A program made the position numbers and the translations under genes. The notes below the pieces were generated by a model that was not told the DNA's origin, ran no database searches, and was given only the letters and a program-made list of their open reading frames with translations. From the NCBI GenBank assembly GCA_963575745.1, contig CAUYUJ010004700.1:1-64000 (forward strand): DNA of 64,000 bases, given 5' to 3'. The stretch is from Prorocentrum cordatum (Eukaryota > Sar > Dinophyceae > Prorocentrales > Prorocentraceae). This document shows, piece by piece, positions 37,399-49,505 of this stretch (the stretch's first letter is position 1; every line of letters begins with the position of its first letter).

Positions 37399-38253
37399 CT
37401 GAGCGACGGGCGGGTGGGCCAAAAATGCGATGACAAAACGATACTCCAGATTTCGTAATAAAGGGAGGGGGGTCTCATTTCGGAGGGGGGTCTCTTCCAA
37501 GCTATCTTGGAGGGCCTGGGGGGGTCTGGGGACGATGTTTTGGAGGGTTCTCCCACGGCGGGGGGGTCTAAAACTTCTCGTCTGGGAGGGTTGAGACCCC
37601 CTCCCTTTTATTACGAAATCTGGAGTAGATGGGATGTCCATTCCACAATGGGCGGTGCGCCGGAACAATAAAACCGGTGCTCGTGCTCCGACACGCTATG
37701 CCAGACCCGCTTCCCCTCGTCGTGTCCCCCGCTGCCCCATGATCCCAATCCTCCTCGTCGTTGCCATATAGGCCCTCACGTCCTTGTCATCCCTGTCCTC
37801 TACTCTAACCAAATTCATCCCTCCTCATCCTCTTCCACACGCCCATCCTCTGTCTGATCGCGCATCATCCTCGACTTCAATGCGATGGATCTGGCGGTGG
37901 AACCGTGGGGTGTCGCAGTCTTTCCCGCCGCGGGCCACCAGTAGGGCTGACCCGACTCATCCATCCTGTTCCTCAATTGTCCTCCTGAATCTTCCTTCAA
38001 CTCCTCCTTCTCTTTATCCTCCTCCTCACCTTGTCGCGTACCAAGGGCGATGCGGCTCCTCCTCCCCCTCTCCTCCTCGTCCTTCCTCCTCTTCCTACCC
38101 CCCCGTCCTCCTGCTGCTCCCGCCCCTTTCTGCTCCTGAGTCATTCGCGACCCTCGGCAGACACCATTCGAGGTGACTTCTGCATGAGCTTCTGGCACAT
38201 AGGACGACTGGGCTCCTCCGAGGAGTAGCTCCTCCCCCTCAGCCTCGTCCTCT

Positions 38254-38430
38254 AAGGGGACCAAGGGACGCTCAAATGAATATATATATATATATATACA
38301 CACACACCAGGATTCCCGATACATTCTATATATTCTGGAATCTCGTCTTCCCCTCCCCCACGTTCTGTATTCTCCCATATTTTCCTGGGGGTCGACGAAT
38401 GTTTGTGTCTGTGTTGCTTCCCCTCCTGAT
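38254..38430 (-). mobile_element. Introner-like element, diverged copy
   Basis: Recognisable ends with an AT dinucleotide expansion (38281-38300) near one end. It lies in the intron between the 39.3-kb and 37.4-kb Rab exons. The minus-strand open frame at 37815-38600 reads through it. Confidence 0.55.
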
Positions 38431-39276
38431 ACTTGTCCTCCTCGCCCAACTTTCATCCGTCTGTGGGCACGCATATCTTCCCTATTGGGAGGGATGAGTT
38501 TGCCTTCCACGTTCACCGCGGTCATGGCAAACAGCGATAATAGCTTCCGAGACACACTGACATGGAATGAAGTGCCAGAACGATGCCAAGCGCAAAGCAT
38601 GCTTGACCGTGTCCGCGTTATGCACAGTCTAGCGGGACTTGCTGAATCGATTCAGATCAGGATCCATGCCAACAAAAGCTGCAGAGTCATTATCCTGAAT
38701 GAGTTCCTCGCTCCTCGTGGTCCTCCTCCCCTATCACCCTCCTATGTACATATATACATGTTTATATATAAATGTGTGTGTGTGTGTCACTCCCTATTCC
38801 CCTCCACGTGTCTCGCATCCTCCTCCTCCTCCTCCTCCTCCTCCTCCTCCTCCTCCTCCTAACCTTCCGTTCCATCACCATCCTCCGCATACATTTGCGT
38901 CCATTTCCCCTCCTCCTCCTCCTCCTCCTCCTTCTTATGCTCCTCCTTCTCCTCCACCCTCCCCCTCCTCATGATAAGTTTCCTCCTAGTCATCCCTCCC
39001 GCCTCGTTCTCCTAGTCTTCCTTACTGGTCACCCCTCCTAGGCAACCTTCCTCCTACTTTTCCCTCCTTCACTTCTTCTCCTCCTTTGCCTCCTCCTGCT
39101 CTTCCTGCTCCTCCTGCTCCTCATCCTCCTCCTCCTCCTCCTCCTCCTCCTCCTCCTCCTGCTTCTCCTCCTCCTCCTCCTCCTCCTCCTCCTCCTCCTC
39201 ATGGTCCTCCTCCCATCTCCTCCCCCATGCTACCTCTCCGCTGCATGTCCCCCGCATCAGCGTCGGCAGCCCCGAC

Positions 39277-39338
39277 CGTGTGCGTGGACTGTTTCCTGAA
39301 CTTGCCCTCCAGGAACTGATGCATGAAGCTGCTCTTGC
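39277..39338 (-). CDS. Rab4-like GTPase, exon with K-S of P-loop and helix 1
   Basis: A 62-nt exon on the minus strand. After a cgcag acceptor it supplies GC to finish Gly, then 20 codons: K-S-S-F-M-H-Q-F-L-E-G-K-F and so on, ending S-T-H-T. This is the Lys-Ser of the P-loop, helix alpha 1 and the start of switch I including its Mg-coordinating Thr. H-Q-F near the P-loop and the T before I-G-V-E-F are typical of the Rab4/Rab2/Rab14 group. The donor is GT (gtcggg), phase 0. A CTC microsatellite begins about 60 bp downstream of the donor, at 39120-39210. Confidence 0.8.
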
Positions 39339-40317
39339 CTGCGCGCAAAGCATGGGAAGGAGGCCACTCATTTGCGATCAATCTCTGCTAGCCTGCTGGC
39401 GCCTGTCGGGAAACGACGAGAAGAAAGAGGAGCAATGGATCCAGGAAGGCCTTTGCCCATGAGATGAAGGCCGCCGACTCACCTCTCGAGCTCGCTTCTC
39501 CCCGCCCTCCTGATGCTCGGTTCGGTTGAGGTCCCGGCGAGTTTTCCCGGTCCCTGGAGGTTCATGCCCCACCCCCCGACGGGCCCCCCTGGCTCCTCTC
39601 GACCCACGCCTTTGTGGTGACGGGGGCCGGCGGTGGGGGGAAGGGGCGGGGGGGAAACGATGGCTCGGGCCGCCCCCCGCCCTGGAGACAGGATACGGCA
39701 CGGAGACCACCTGCCGCCCAAGAGCTCAAGGGCACGGTCTGCTGCCGTCCGTGCTCTCCAAGCGGACCCCTGCACTGCCGCAGCAAGCAGCTCCGACGTC
39801 CGCAGGCGAGGAAGATGGCCCGTGGCGCTCCCTGCACGGGAGACAACTTTTTGGAGGTGCGAACGGATCTCGTGGATCCGCGCTGGACCCCCCTCCCTGG
39901 CGCGCGGAACGCGCCAGAGACGGCGCCAGAGGCGCCGCCGGGCGGAGTCCAGCGCCAAACCCAAAAGCCGGCGCGGAGCTCCAGTCTTTCTTGATGCCAT
40001 TTTCTTCTTCGATGGAGTGGTCGCAAACCGGTGCCCTGGAGCGCCCCCCTTGCTTCCTGCGGGCGTCCCGTAAATGACGGGGAGCGCGCATCCGCCAAGC
40101 GGGCGAGCCAGTCGGGAATGCGCTCCCCGCAAACCGCCAAGTGGAAGCGTCCCAGAGGGAGCACCCAAGAGGGAACGCACAAAATAGTCGCCCGAGGCAC
40201 GTGCGCGGCCCAGGGCACCAGGGCATGGGGCCAGGGGGGGGGGCGCATTGAACGAAGAGGGGGCCGCGAAATGCGGGCAGATGCCATTGCCCCCTGCCAT
40301 GGTGACTGTCCACAACC

Positions 40318-40513
40318 GTTATGTCGGGCGTGTCCCCATACAGGGGGATTGTCGACGAAAAATAAAAATACCGGAAAAATGCCCCAAAAAGGCAAAACAC
40401 AAGTACTCAAAAAATAGTCCCCAGACTATTTGTTTTTCAATTGTTTGACTATTTTGGTAGGGTATTTTGCATTTTTCGTCGAAACACAACAGGGGACAGG
40501 CCCGACATAACAC
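40318..40513. mobile_element. GTCGGGC inverted-repeat element, long-arm copy
   Basis: Arms extend about 50 bp (GTTATGTCGGGCGTGTCC on the left, and the inverse of GACAGGCCCGACATAAC on the right), including TCGACGAAAAAT in both arms. Confidence 0.65.
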
Positions 40514-40680
40514 AACCACCCTTGGTCATCAGCCCCCTCTTGGCCGCCCGCGAGGCGAGCGGATCGCCAGGGGACGCCGCCGGGCCCTCCCCGCCCAGGA
40601 ATGCGCATGTGTGGACGCCCGGAAGGGGTGCGGAAGACAGGGGCACAGTGTCCAACAACAAATGCTGTCCCAAACCAACT

Positions 40681-40842
40681 GAAGGGGCCCCAGGACACAC
40701 AAATAAATACACACAAATAAACAGATTCCCCATATTTTCCCATATTTTCGAGGTTTGTTGTCTTCCTCCCCACTTCCCATATTTTCCCATATTTTCTGGG
40801 GAATCGACGATTAATTGTGTCTGTGTGTTTTTTCCCTCCTGA
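40681..40842 (-). mobile_element. Introner-like element inside another element
   Basis: Full copy flanked by about 40-bp direct repeats (40641-40680 and 40849-40887, both containing CCAACAACAAATGC). The repeats are the left part of the CCCAACAACA fold-back family. Confidence 0.7.
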
Positions 40843-41234
40843 AAAACATGGGCACAATGCCCAACAACAAATGCTTTCCCAAACCAACAGCGGCCGCTGT
40901 TGGGCAGGCGGCCCTCTGACTCAAATAGACACAGGCCGCGGCGGTGCGGACAGCGAGGCCTGTTCAGAATGAGCAGGAACTGCTGTTGGGCATTGTACCC
41001 ATTCCTTCCGTACCCATTTCGTTCGTGCCGAGCATGGCGGGCGGGACTACGGCCCGCGCTGCGCGGCAGCATCAGCAGCAGCGCGAGCAGGATAGAATCG
41101 ATGCCGGGTCGCGGGCGCCCTCCCACGGGCGAGCACAAGAAGAAGAAGAAAAAGGGGAGGGAGGACAAAGACGGGCACGAGGGGAAGGCTGCGGAATAGG
41201 AGGGGGGGAGGAAGACGACGACAAGGACGACGAG

Positions 41235-41272
<38 letters not shown>

Positions 41273-41674
41273 CGACGACGACGACGACAACGGCGACGAC
41301 GACGACGACGACGCAGAGGATTGGATTGGACACGTCGGGAACAAGGCTGGGCCATCCAGCAACGAAGGATGGAGACCCGACCCTGCATCGCTAAGCGGCA
41401 CATGGCGGCCCTCCAAACAACATGCCAGAGGACCCGACCTAGAGAGAACAACCGCGATGAGTCCCACGCAGTGCAGAGCAGGGGCAACCAGTTCCATTGG
41501 TTGCCACCGCTGGCCACTAGGAACCCATGAACTGCGCACGATATAGCACAGTCGTTTAAAAGGGAATCAATATTCTCCTCCACCTCTTCTCCTCCAAGCC
41601 TCCCCCACCCCGTAATCGAGCAGACAACTTTGGGGGAAGAGGCAGGGGGAGGGAGGGGTATGAAAGAGAGACGA

Positions 41675-42055
41675 CTAAAGCAGTTGGGAAACAGGAACAA
41701 GCTCCTCAAAAACAACATCATTGCCCTTGGCATGCGAGCGGTGCTTACCCTCCCGCACTCGCTTAAGATTATACCTGAGGTGGTCAATGGTTGGCCCTCC
41801 AAGGCAATCCTCTGCAAGCTTGTTAAGCCGTCCTGATTCGGTCATGCATCCACAAGCCGTGCACATGAAAATAACGCCGCCCGGGTATTGGGTAACATGC
41901 AAGTGGTGGCGGCGCGGGTTCGCGAAGAGAGCGGGGAGCTCGGGGTGAGCCTGCTTGCAAGCAGGTGTGGGCAAGGGAGGGTCACGCAGGCTGCGCCTTA
42001 GGCAGACTCTGCAAACCCACCTGGACTGCCTCCACACCCAGCGGTGGCCGCCCAC
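41675..42055 (-). pseudogene. LINE2 Cys/His-rich C-terminus
   Basis: Reading frame with H4, C15-x2-C18 (R-W-V-C-R-V-C), then H50/H51/H53, C65-x2-C68 (F-M-C-T-A-C-G) and C84, followed by L-N-K-L-A-E-D-C. The spacing parallels the LINE1 C-terminus (H-x11-CxxC, then H-x10-CxxCG and a distal Cys). Together these are consistent with two small zinc-binding modules. The stop at 41675 marks the end of the LINE2 coding region. Confidence 0.6.
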
Positions 42056-42086
42056 CGTGAGACCGGCGGGTACAGCAGGGTCACTG

Positions 42087-43235
42087 TCAGGAGGAAAAGG
42101 GCAGCGGGAGGGGCAGGAGGAGAGGGAGGGGCGGGGGGAGGGGCATTGGACGACCCTGCGGCCTCGCCCAAAACTTCTTGGCCAGCTGCTGCACCAACAC
42201 GGCCTCGCCCCGTAGCTGTCCCTTCCCTGGCCAACCGCTCCTTCGGCCGAAGGGGAGCCAGGGAGCTCCAGTGCAGCAGCGTTTTACATACGAATTTAAG
42301 GTACTGGGCCAAAGCATGGCACTCGCGAGAATGCTCGTCGAGGTCAGCTGCCGAGGGGCGCGCGTGCGAAAACGCCGCCGATTTGGCCAGTAAGTCGGCC
42401 CAATGGTTACTTTAGCCTGGTACCACTCCTCGCTGTAGGGGGTGAGGTCGCTCAGATCTACATGGGCTTTCACTTTAAAAATGCGTAGCTGCTCACGCGG
42501 CCTGGGGAAGGCACCGATCCCTAGAAGCTTCACTCCAGCATAATAAGATATTCGATCGAAAACTGCCTCTGGAGCCTTCTCCGCGGTACCGACAAGACCC
42601 TCGTAATCAGTGCAGAACTCGCTGGCATAAGGTGCATGCCTAGACGAAGCAAGAAAACCTACATGTTCAGCGGCCGGGCTGGTTTGAGGTAGGAGACGAC
42701 CTACTTTACCAGAGATCGAAGCGTGCACTTCACCATGACCAGTGATACAGACACAAGCCCAACCAGCACAGCGGTGTACCCGATGTCCGTCTTTGAAGCA
42801 AGATCCATCCCAGAAGAGCCCCTTGCCTCTAAAGGCTTCAAGTGCAGTCGCGCCAGGATCCACGCAGTGGAATTCGTACTGTTCATGCCCCAGACCGTCA
42901 GGTGGACAGCCGATGCTCTCCGGCTCAACTTGGAGGCCTAACATTAAGGGGCGCTTCCTGCTCCCGTGTACGACTACATTCTGAACCAACTCTGAAAGAA
43001 ATTCTTCTCGCAGCGCCCTCGTGGCAGGGCAGAGGAACAGCCGGTGATGCAAATCATCAGATATAGCACCGCAGAGCGGGCAAGATGAGTCAGGAATAAT
43101 GTACCCCATTTGCAATAGTCGCCAATTCGCGCAGACGCTCTGCAATAGGAAAGCTTTCAACATTCGCTCCTCAGCCACACTCAGGGCGTCAGAAAACAGA
43201 AGGCTCCTAGCAACGGACATATCCACCCTTTTCAC
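42087..43235 (-). pseudogene. LINE2 zinc finger and RNase H
   Basis: The zinc finger C52-x2-C55, H63/H64, C69 (C-P-L-C-G, then L-H-H-R-L-F-L-C-P) resembles the one split by a frameshift in LINE1. RNase H follows with D143 (W-D-G-S), E190 (A-E-H-V), D210 (C-T-D-Y) and H258 (K-A-H-V-D). The last Asp motif appears in another frame near 42390 as N-H-W-A-D-L-L-A-K, so a frameshift separates it from the rest. The remainder of this ORF after about residue 275 is out of frame and meaningless. Confidence 0.7.
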
Positions 43236-44676
43236 CCTCCAACCCGATTTTCTGGGCAGCCCTCTCGGAGAGTTGTCTCATCAAAACGACCTTCAAGTCC
43301 GACAACAATGTGGCGGGGGAGGTGGTGGTGAGGTGGATTTCGTCCCCGAGGTGATTGATCCAGACGAACGGGGTTTTGAAGGACCAGGAAACACGGGCCA
43401 GTGACAGCACGGCCGCCCCCAAGGGTCCTTTGACCTGGTTCCAGGTCCTGAGTTCTTGATGGAGCACTGGATCAGCAAGTTCACGCAGCCCTGCAAGAGA
43501 AGGTTCAAAATTTCTGGACGCAGTTGCCTTCCAAACCAGATTGGCCCAAGTCAGAGCGGGACCCAGCGCCAACTTGTGGGTGGGGTCATCGTGAAGAAGG
43601 AGAGTCAAAGTTCGGGAGCGGGAGGGGCAGGTCGAGCCCACAGTCTGCAGGAAGAAGGATTGAGCAGAGTACACTTCCTTCCCATCCAAGCCCACCACCT
43701 CCGCCCCGTAATATCCATAACTCTGGAAACCACTGATGTAGAGGCGCTGCATGTCGGCACCTCCCTTCTTGACCGCCGCCAGACGCCTCTTTCGCGCCCG
43801 GAGGTTCTTGATCCGAGCCTTGTTGAGGTTGCGTCTCGCCCCCTTGCGACATCGAAGAAGCCCGGCTGTGGTATCAATGCCGAGATTCTTGGCGGAACGC
43901 AAATTGGAAGTGCCCGCGAACTTGCCCATGGCCTTGGCTAGGTCACGGCGGAGAGAATCAGAGTTGGCCACCACTGCCGATTTCTTCGATGCAAGCTGAC
44001 AGCCTAGATCTTCCCCAATTAAGCGTACGACCTCAGACGAACTGGCCACAGTTCTGTTGATCAAGACACGCCTACCGAAATCAATGTTCATGTTTACCCT
44101 ATCGTCGATGAAAAGATATAGATCAGACAGCCGATGGTTCCCAGCAAAAGCCTTCACAGGGTCATGCGAATACACCTGGACCAAGAAAGTCGCCCAGGGA
44201 CACCCAGCAATAATACTTCTGTCCGGGAACAGGGATGCAAGGGCATAGCCATTCAGAGTGAAGAACCTCTGCGAACGATACATGTTACAGGCGACTGCGA
44301 GACACATCATGTTGAAACCAGTGGCCTGCGCAAGCTCGCGAAGGACCCTCAAACAAACATGGTCGTAGTACGAGCTCATGTCATAAAATACCGCCGAAGC
44401 GTGCACCACTCGATCCCGATAGCTCGCCGATTCTGCTTTAAAGTTCTGCAGGAAAACAAGCTCAATGATCGACGTACCACGCTGATGACACAAGGCACTC
44501 AACCTGTGCTGCCTCTCCCATGTCCGGGCCTCCACGCCTAAGCTTACCCCGTATACGGTACAGCGACACGCATAATCCAATGCCGCGCAATTTGACCTCG
44601 GCGTCAGGCCTGTGTTTCGGGATAAGACACGTGACAATGCCCTGCAGGACAGTCGGAAAATTACCATGCAACTCAA
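43207..44676 (-). pseudogene. LINE2 reverse transcriptase core
   Basis: 489-codon open frame. RT motif A is F-Y-D-M-S-S-Y-Y-D (about 44362-44390), motif B is I-I-A-G-C-P-W-A-T, and motif C is F-I-D-D (about 44102-44115). All catalytic Asp residues are present. The thumb and a long basic segment follow (R-N-L-N-K-A-R-I-K and R-A-R-K-R-R), then a conserved W-I-N-H-L-G-D-E. The ORF ends by frame change into the zinc finger and RNase H frame near 43230. Confidence 0.75.
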
Positions 44677-45150
44677 TGCAACGCAACAGGCGAGCTAGCA
44701 CAGTCAGCTGGGGATCCGAACACATAAAGTAATGGCGAGGGTGGAAGCCGTCGTACGTCTGGAAGTCTTGGGGCTGAAGGTGCGAATGACCTTTTTCAAT
44801 TCCAAAGGAGTGGCCAGGGGGACCTCCCGGCGAAAGTCAAAAGGAACTTCCCAAGGCTCGTGGGGAGACTCAGAACACTGCCAAAGAGCCTCCAACCTCC
44901 CAGCCCCCACCCGTAAAATTCGCGTCGGCTGCCCAGTCCAAGTACCTGCCTGTAGTACCTCACCTGGCCGCCACACGGATTTCCATTTTGTCCAGCGGCG
45001 TTGCCGCGCAAGGGTCTCAGCCCCACTGCGCCCCGAGACCCATTCCTTCCAAGCTTGAAGCGACGCCTGAGTATCCTTGGATTGCTCTGCGTTCATAGCC
45101 ACATCTAAGTCCTTCAGGAACTCATCTACAACCTGAGTGGTAGGTAGCAC
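44462..45150 (-). pseudogene. LINE2 linker and N-terminal RT fingers
   Basis: Two overlapping frames bridge EN and the RT core. The first (45150-44704) has W-K-E-W-V and P-L-A-T-P-L-E-L-K-K-V-I, the usual pre-RT segment. The second (44725-44462) has L-H-G-N-F-P-T-V-L-Q-G-I-V-T and L-I-P-K-H, RT motifs 1 and 2. A further frame change near 44600 leads into the RT core. Confidence 0.55.
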
Positions 45151-46613
45151 TGGGATTCAGTGTCCCAAGGGCTAGATCAGTAGACAGCGCCTGGGCCATC
45201 TTCTTGGCCCTGTCGCGCATAGCAATCAGGGTGGGGACCGACCGAAACTCTGCAGGGCATGCTTCCAGATCCTCCAGCAAGCCTCCCAGATCTGAATATA
45301 CAGGGCTAGCATGGGGTCCTCCGGGAATTCCAGCAGCTAAGTCCCCAGCCTTCAATTGCACCAAACTCCACACCTGGGTCAGCCATTTGGTAATCCATCG
45401 CAGGGGCACCATGTAGGACTTCCAAGAGAGTCTGACCTGCTTACAATGGATCTTCAAAGGGACCTGCTGGATTTGTGGACCCCAGCCTCTTCTAGAGACC
45501 TGCTTCAGAGGCGTGTTGGTCAACAGACTTATCGTTTTCTCAAGGTCTGAAACAAAGCTGGCGTACGCATGATCCGAAGCAACCTGTTTTTGGCCATAGG
45601 GGGGCCCAGACTCGATTAGCTCCTCCAGCCTGTACATCTCCTCATCCGTTTGGTCCCAGCCCAGGTTGGGCAAAGAGGGGCCATATGGGAGCACATGTGG
45701 TAGGTGCTGACACTTACAGAGCACAGGCACAGTAGCTTCACCATTGACAGCAGTATGAAGTGTTACAGGGCAGCGCGGCGATACAGGGTAGACACGATCA
45801 ACAGCAATCTGCTGAACAATACCTGTCAAGACCTGAGACATCATAAAGAAATCACTTACACGCTTCGATTTCTTCTTAATACAAGTAGGGGTGTCAAAAA
45901 CCACCAGCTCAGGGAGTTGCACTGTCTCTTGCAAGCAAGCAATACTAGAGAGCAGAGCCAAATTCGTAGCATTGAGCCCCACCCGAGTCTCCATGTAAAT
46001 GGAGGCCAAGACCAGGGGAGGTAGCTCAGGAATCTCAAGCTTTAGAGCGCATAGCCGGTGTTGGACAGCAGACAGGTCATAATGCACAAAGCTTGCCCCA
46101 ATGTTGAGGCCAGTCCTGATCAAGATCGCCAGTCCACCAGAAGGCTTCAGAATCATGCGGCATGGCCGGAGAGAAGAAGGACTGCCAACCACGCTCTTGA
46201 CACCATTCCGCAACAGATTGAATGGACTCCTCAGACATGAGGAGGGTTTCCTGCAGGACAAGAATCGAAGCCTGCGGGAAACAATACAAACCAGACTCCT
46301 GGGCGTCGTTACTCTTGAAGGTGGCAAACGAGTTGGTATTTAGGGTGGTTATTTGCAAAGCCCTCCCTCGGCTCAGTGCCCATTTAGGGCAGGAGTCAAG
46401 CTGCCCAGAATTGGACCTTGGTGGGGCCGTACTCGGATAGGTACTTGCGGTCGGGCCTGACTGGCCCGCCGCTGGGGTATGACCCTGGGGCCCGAGCCGT
46501 GAGTTGCCGCTAGGGCATTGGTGTGGGCTACCCCCCAGACCCACGGGCCGGTCCCCTCCAGAGGCAGCATTCCGGCCGAGTCCTGCAGGCGTCGACGACG
46601 ACGGCGGTCCCAC
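45122..46613 (-). pseudogene. LINE2 endonuclease domain, frameshifted
   Basis: Two frames make up an APE endonuclease. The first (46613 to about 46140) has L-N-T-N-S-F and L-V-L-Q-E-T, the Asn and Glu motifs. The second (about 46140 to 45122) begins S-G-G-L-A-I-L-I-R-T and has R-V-S-D-F-F, the Asp motif. A one-base difference near 46140 separates them. The expected D-F/W-N motif is reduced to V-V-F-D-T-P, and the final catalytic His is Arg (S-P-R-C-P-V), so nicking activity is very unlikely. Confidence 0.65.
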
Positions 46614-47530
46614 TCAGCAGTATCCATATCTTCATCGGCGGAGGTGGCAGAATTATCGAGTCCCTCTTCCTCCATGTCCTCCTCCTCCACATCGTCGCCC
46701 TCGTAGTTGAAGGCCGCATAACGGTTCTGACGAACAGGCCCATACCTAGAATCAGGATCAGCAGGTGGAGCAGCAGCAGGGGCATCACCAGGAGGCCCTC
46801 GAACACGACGACCACCCTTGCCCTTGCCCTTTCCTCCTCGTCCTCGTCCTCTCCCTGGGACGTGCCAGGGACCCCCATGATCCTCCGGGGGAGGTGCATC
46901 CTTGAGGCGCCCCTCCAATGAGGCCAAGGCGGCGTCAAGATCGGGATCGTCACCTTCTGGACTACCACCCCTGTCCAAGCGGAGGCGGAGGAAGGCGAGG
47001 TCAGGGTCCGAGTCGGGCGGGGGAGGCAAGGGGAACTCCTTCTGAATCTCCTCCCGTTTCTCCTCCCAGTCCTTCAGGTCCAACTCAAGCGTGTCCCGCT
47101 TCATGCGCAGTTGGTGGAGCCGCTCGTCGCAATCGTTCGCCGTAGCCAAAGCCTCATCCCTCAAAGTGGTAGTCTCCATGATCGCATTGTTCACCTTAGA
47201 AATCTTGAGCTGCACCCAGTGCGCCCGCTTAGCCGCCCGTTCGGACTGAAGCGTTGCAGGTAGTAGCGCAGCCTTAGAGGTGCGATGAATATGAAGCCGT
47301 CTCTTCGTCTCCTTGATCAGTTCATCAAGGGTACCGGCACCATCAGTACGACTAGATATCCTCTGAAGGTCACTAAGATGGCGTTCAGTGGATGCGATAA
47401 CATCCGTGAGGGATGCGTAATCGACCGCATCGTCATCATCAAGGCCAGCATTTTTGGCCTCAATGAAAGGGAAAGGGAGGGTTGGACTCGGAGGAGGATG
47501 CTGGCTGCTGGATTGGCCTGCCTCCAGAGA
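46373..47530 (-). pseudogene. LINE2 ORF1 (gag-like, coiled coil)
   Basis: Reading frame ending at 46373; an ATG lies at 47215, but the same frame stays open upstream with protein-like sequence (I-E-A-K-N-A-G-L-D-D-D-D and D-E-L-I-K-E-T-K) to about 47530. The part from 47300 to 47050 is rich in Glu, Lys, Leu and Ala and likely forms a coiled coil. An acidic stretch and a Gly/Arg/Lys-rich basic patch (G-R-G-R-G-R-G-G-K-G-K-G-K) follow, a plausible RNA-binding region. It overlaps the EN frame at 46373-46613. No zinc finger like that of LINE1 ORF1 was seen. Confidence 0.55.
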
Positions 47531-47572
47531 GACATGACAAAGGAAAACGGGGCGAATCGCAGGGGACGGTAC

Positions 47573-47751
47573 AGTCGAGGCGTTGACCGAAGGAACCCTA
47601 AATAAGGAACGAGGCCCCGTTTTCCCATAAGTTCAACCTCGATTTCCTATGGAAAACCCCAGGAAAACCCGAGGCAAACTTTGAAACAATCAAGGAACAC
47701 CGAGCCCCTCCCCAGCGAAAACGGTTGCTTCTTTTCTTCAGCGCCCCGACT
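47573..47751. mobile_element. AGTCGGGGC inverted-repeat element, copy 2
   Basis: Similar over its length to the 3525-3699 copy. Flanks are GTAC on the left and GTAG on the right. It lies just upstream of the LINE2 reading frames. Confidence 0.6.
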
Positions 47752-47756
47752 GTAGC

Positions 47757-49030
47757 ACGAATTGGCCAGACAGCCAAGCCACCGTGCCCATCCCCCCAGA
47801 AAAGCCAACAGCCTTACAACTGACAGGAACCAGATCGTCGTCACCATGCGGCTTGCGGTGTAAAGCCGACGGCACATCAAGACGCGCGGGTCAGCCAGTA
47901 AAGACAGTGATAAAGGTGGGGGGACCTCGCAAGAGAATGACCCACAGAGGTCAGACCCTCCAACTCGTGAGAGTCGGAGGGTAGCGGGAACAACAAGTCC
48001 CAAATTCCACCAGCCCTCTGGGCGTGAGTGGTTTAGCGGGCTTCCACTTCCAACTCCCTTTGTTTCCCTTCGGGGACGGGTGTATCACTGTCCCCTATGT
48101 TCCTTCTTAATAGATCCCCCTCCCCCAGGCGACCAGCGGCCAACCAGGAACCATGCTCCCCCCCACCATCGCTGCCAAAAACACTACAAAACGCAGTCTG
48201 TCTCCACATTTGGAGCATGCGCGGCCAGACCGATGCGCTCCTCTCCCCACCATCCCTGTCAACACACAATACAAAATACACTTTGGGGCAAAATATTGAG
48301 TCATGTTCGTGAGGCCCGCAAGCACTTTGTATTGTTTCTGACAGAGACGGCGGGGGTGTCAGCAGATTGCCTGCTCTGCGCAGGGCTACCATCCCTAACA
48401 AAAAAAACAACATGCACCTCGCTGCAAAATCTGGACAATGCGCGGCCACCCCGCGATAATTGTCATGACAGGGACGGCGGGGGTGGTGGCGCATGGCCTG
48501 CGGTGCGCAGGCCCACCAGACACAATGATGGGCACTGGTTTTCGGTAAGGATGGTGGGGGCCGACATGTTTCCCGATGTGTGCTGTCACGTGCGCAGGCG
48601 CACCTGACACACTCTGCACGTGCTCCGAACGTGGCGCACCTGGCGCGGCTGGAGTATGCGGCACACCTGGCGCACGCGGAGCACGTGGCGCATCTGGCGC
48701 TCCAGGCGTGCCTGGTACGCTCGGGCCCCAGGGATGCCTGGCGCACGTGGCCCGCCTGGCACGCGTGGCGCACCTCGCCCCAGCGTCGCGCACATGGGGT
48801 CGGCTTTGGCTCCCAGTAGCTGCCCAACCAAAGACGACCGCTGAGCATGCTCGGGCTCGGGTTTTGCTTTTGTGTTGAGAGGGCGGGTGGGAGTGAGCGA
48901 GACGATTTGCTATCTAGGGGTGTCTTGACCCCTCCCCCTACCCCCTTCCTCCTGGACCTGGACGGGGCGCCCCGCGACAGATTGGAGCGCCCATGAAGGC
49001 CTCGACGAAAAATCAAAAATCTATAATTTT
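47757..49030. other. No gene recognised; degenerate repeats
   Basis: 48080-48570 contains diverged units of about 110 bp (ACCATCCCTGNCAA-type). 48600-48790 is a GGCGCACCTGGCGC minisatellite. Long open frames here follow the repeat composition. Confidence 0.5.
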
Positions 49031-49505
49031 GAATCGGTTTTGGCCCATTTGGGCCTGCAGGAGGGGGGGGGCCAATGCACCCCCCTTCCTTCTTTGATCA
49101 ACCTCCTCCAAGATGGCCGCAAGACAGCCTCCAAGGCTCCGAGGAAGGCTCCAAGAGGGTACCAAGAGGCGCCCAGGATGCCCCAAGAGGCCCCCAAAAG
49201 GCCCCCAAGAGGCCCCCAAGAGACCCCCAAGAGACCCCCAAGAGCCTCGAGCCCGAAACTTCCCCAACCTTGTCCCCTCCCAAGCTGGAGGCCTCACAGA
49301 TGGAGTCGGAGAAAATGGTCAGAGGATAGCACCGCACCGCCGACGCATCGCCGAGGCATCGACGATACATCGGTGCCGTCTGCGACATCATTGGCGTCGC
49401 CCGCGTGGAGAAGATCGGGCTCCACAGCGAGCCGCATCGCCGATACATTGGCGATGTGGCGCGTTCCTCATAACAAAAAGCAGCATAGACAGAAACTTTC
49501 GACTG

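Larger units (their letters stand above)
41540..47530 (-). mobile_element. LINE2: decayed APE-type non-LTR retrotransposon
   Basis: Second LINE on the minus strand, with the same layout as LINE1: coiled-coil ORF1, EN, RT, zinc finger, RNase H and Cys/His-rich C-terminus. At least six frame changes (near 46140, 45150, 44715, 44600, 43230 and 42400) and EN active-site changes show it is inactive as sequenced. It is clearly diverged from LINE1 in every domain, so it is a different family. It lies in the Rab intron between the P-loop exon and the 39.3-kb exon, in the sense orientation. Neither end was located precisely, and no DinoSL was seen. Confidence 0.8.

Noticed and set aside
37815-38600. 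261-codon minus-strand open frame with some protein-like stretches (E-D-E-A-E-G-E-E-L-L-L-G-G)
   Set aside because: It runs through an introner-like element and an AT repeat inside a Rab intron; no recognisable domain. An unrecognised exon within it cannot be excluded.
48033-49016. 327-codon minus-strand open frame
   Set aside because: It follows GGCGCACCTGGCGC minisatellite and about 110-bp repeats; composition explains it.
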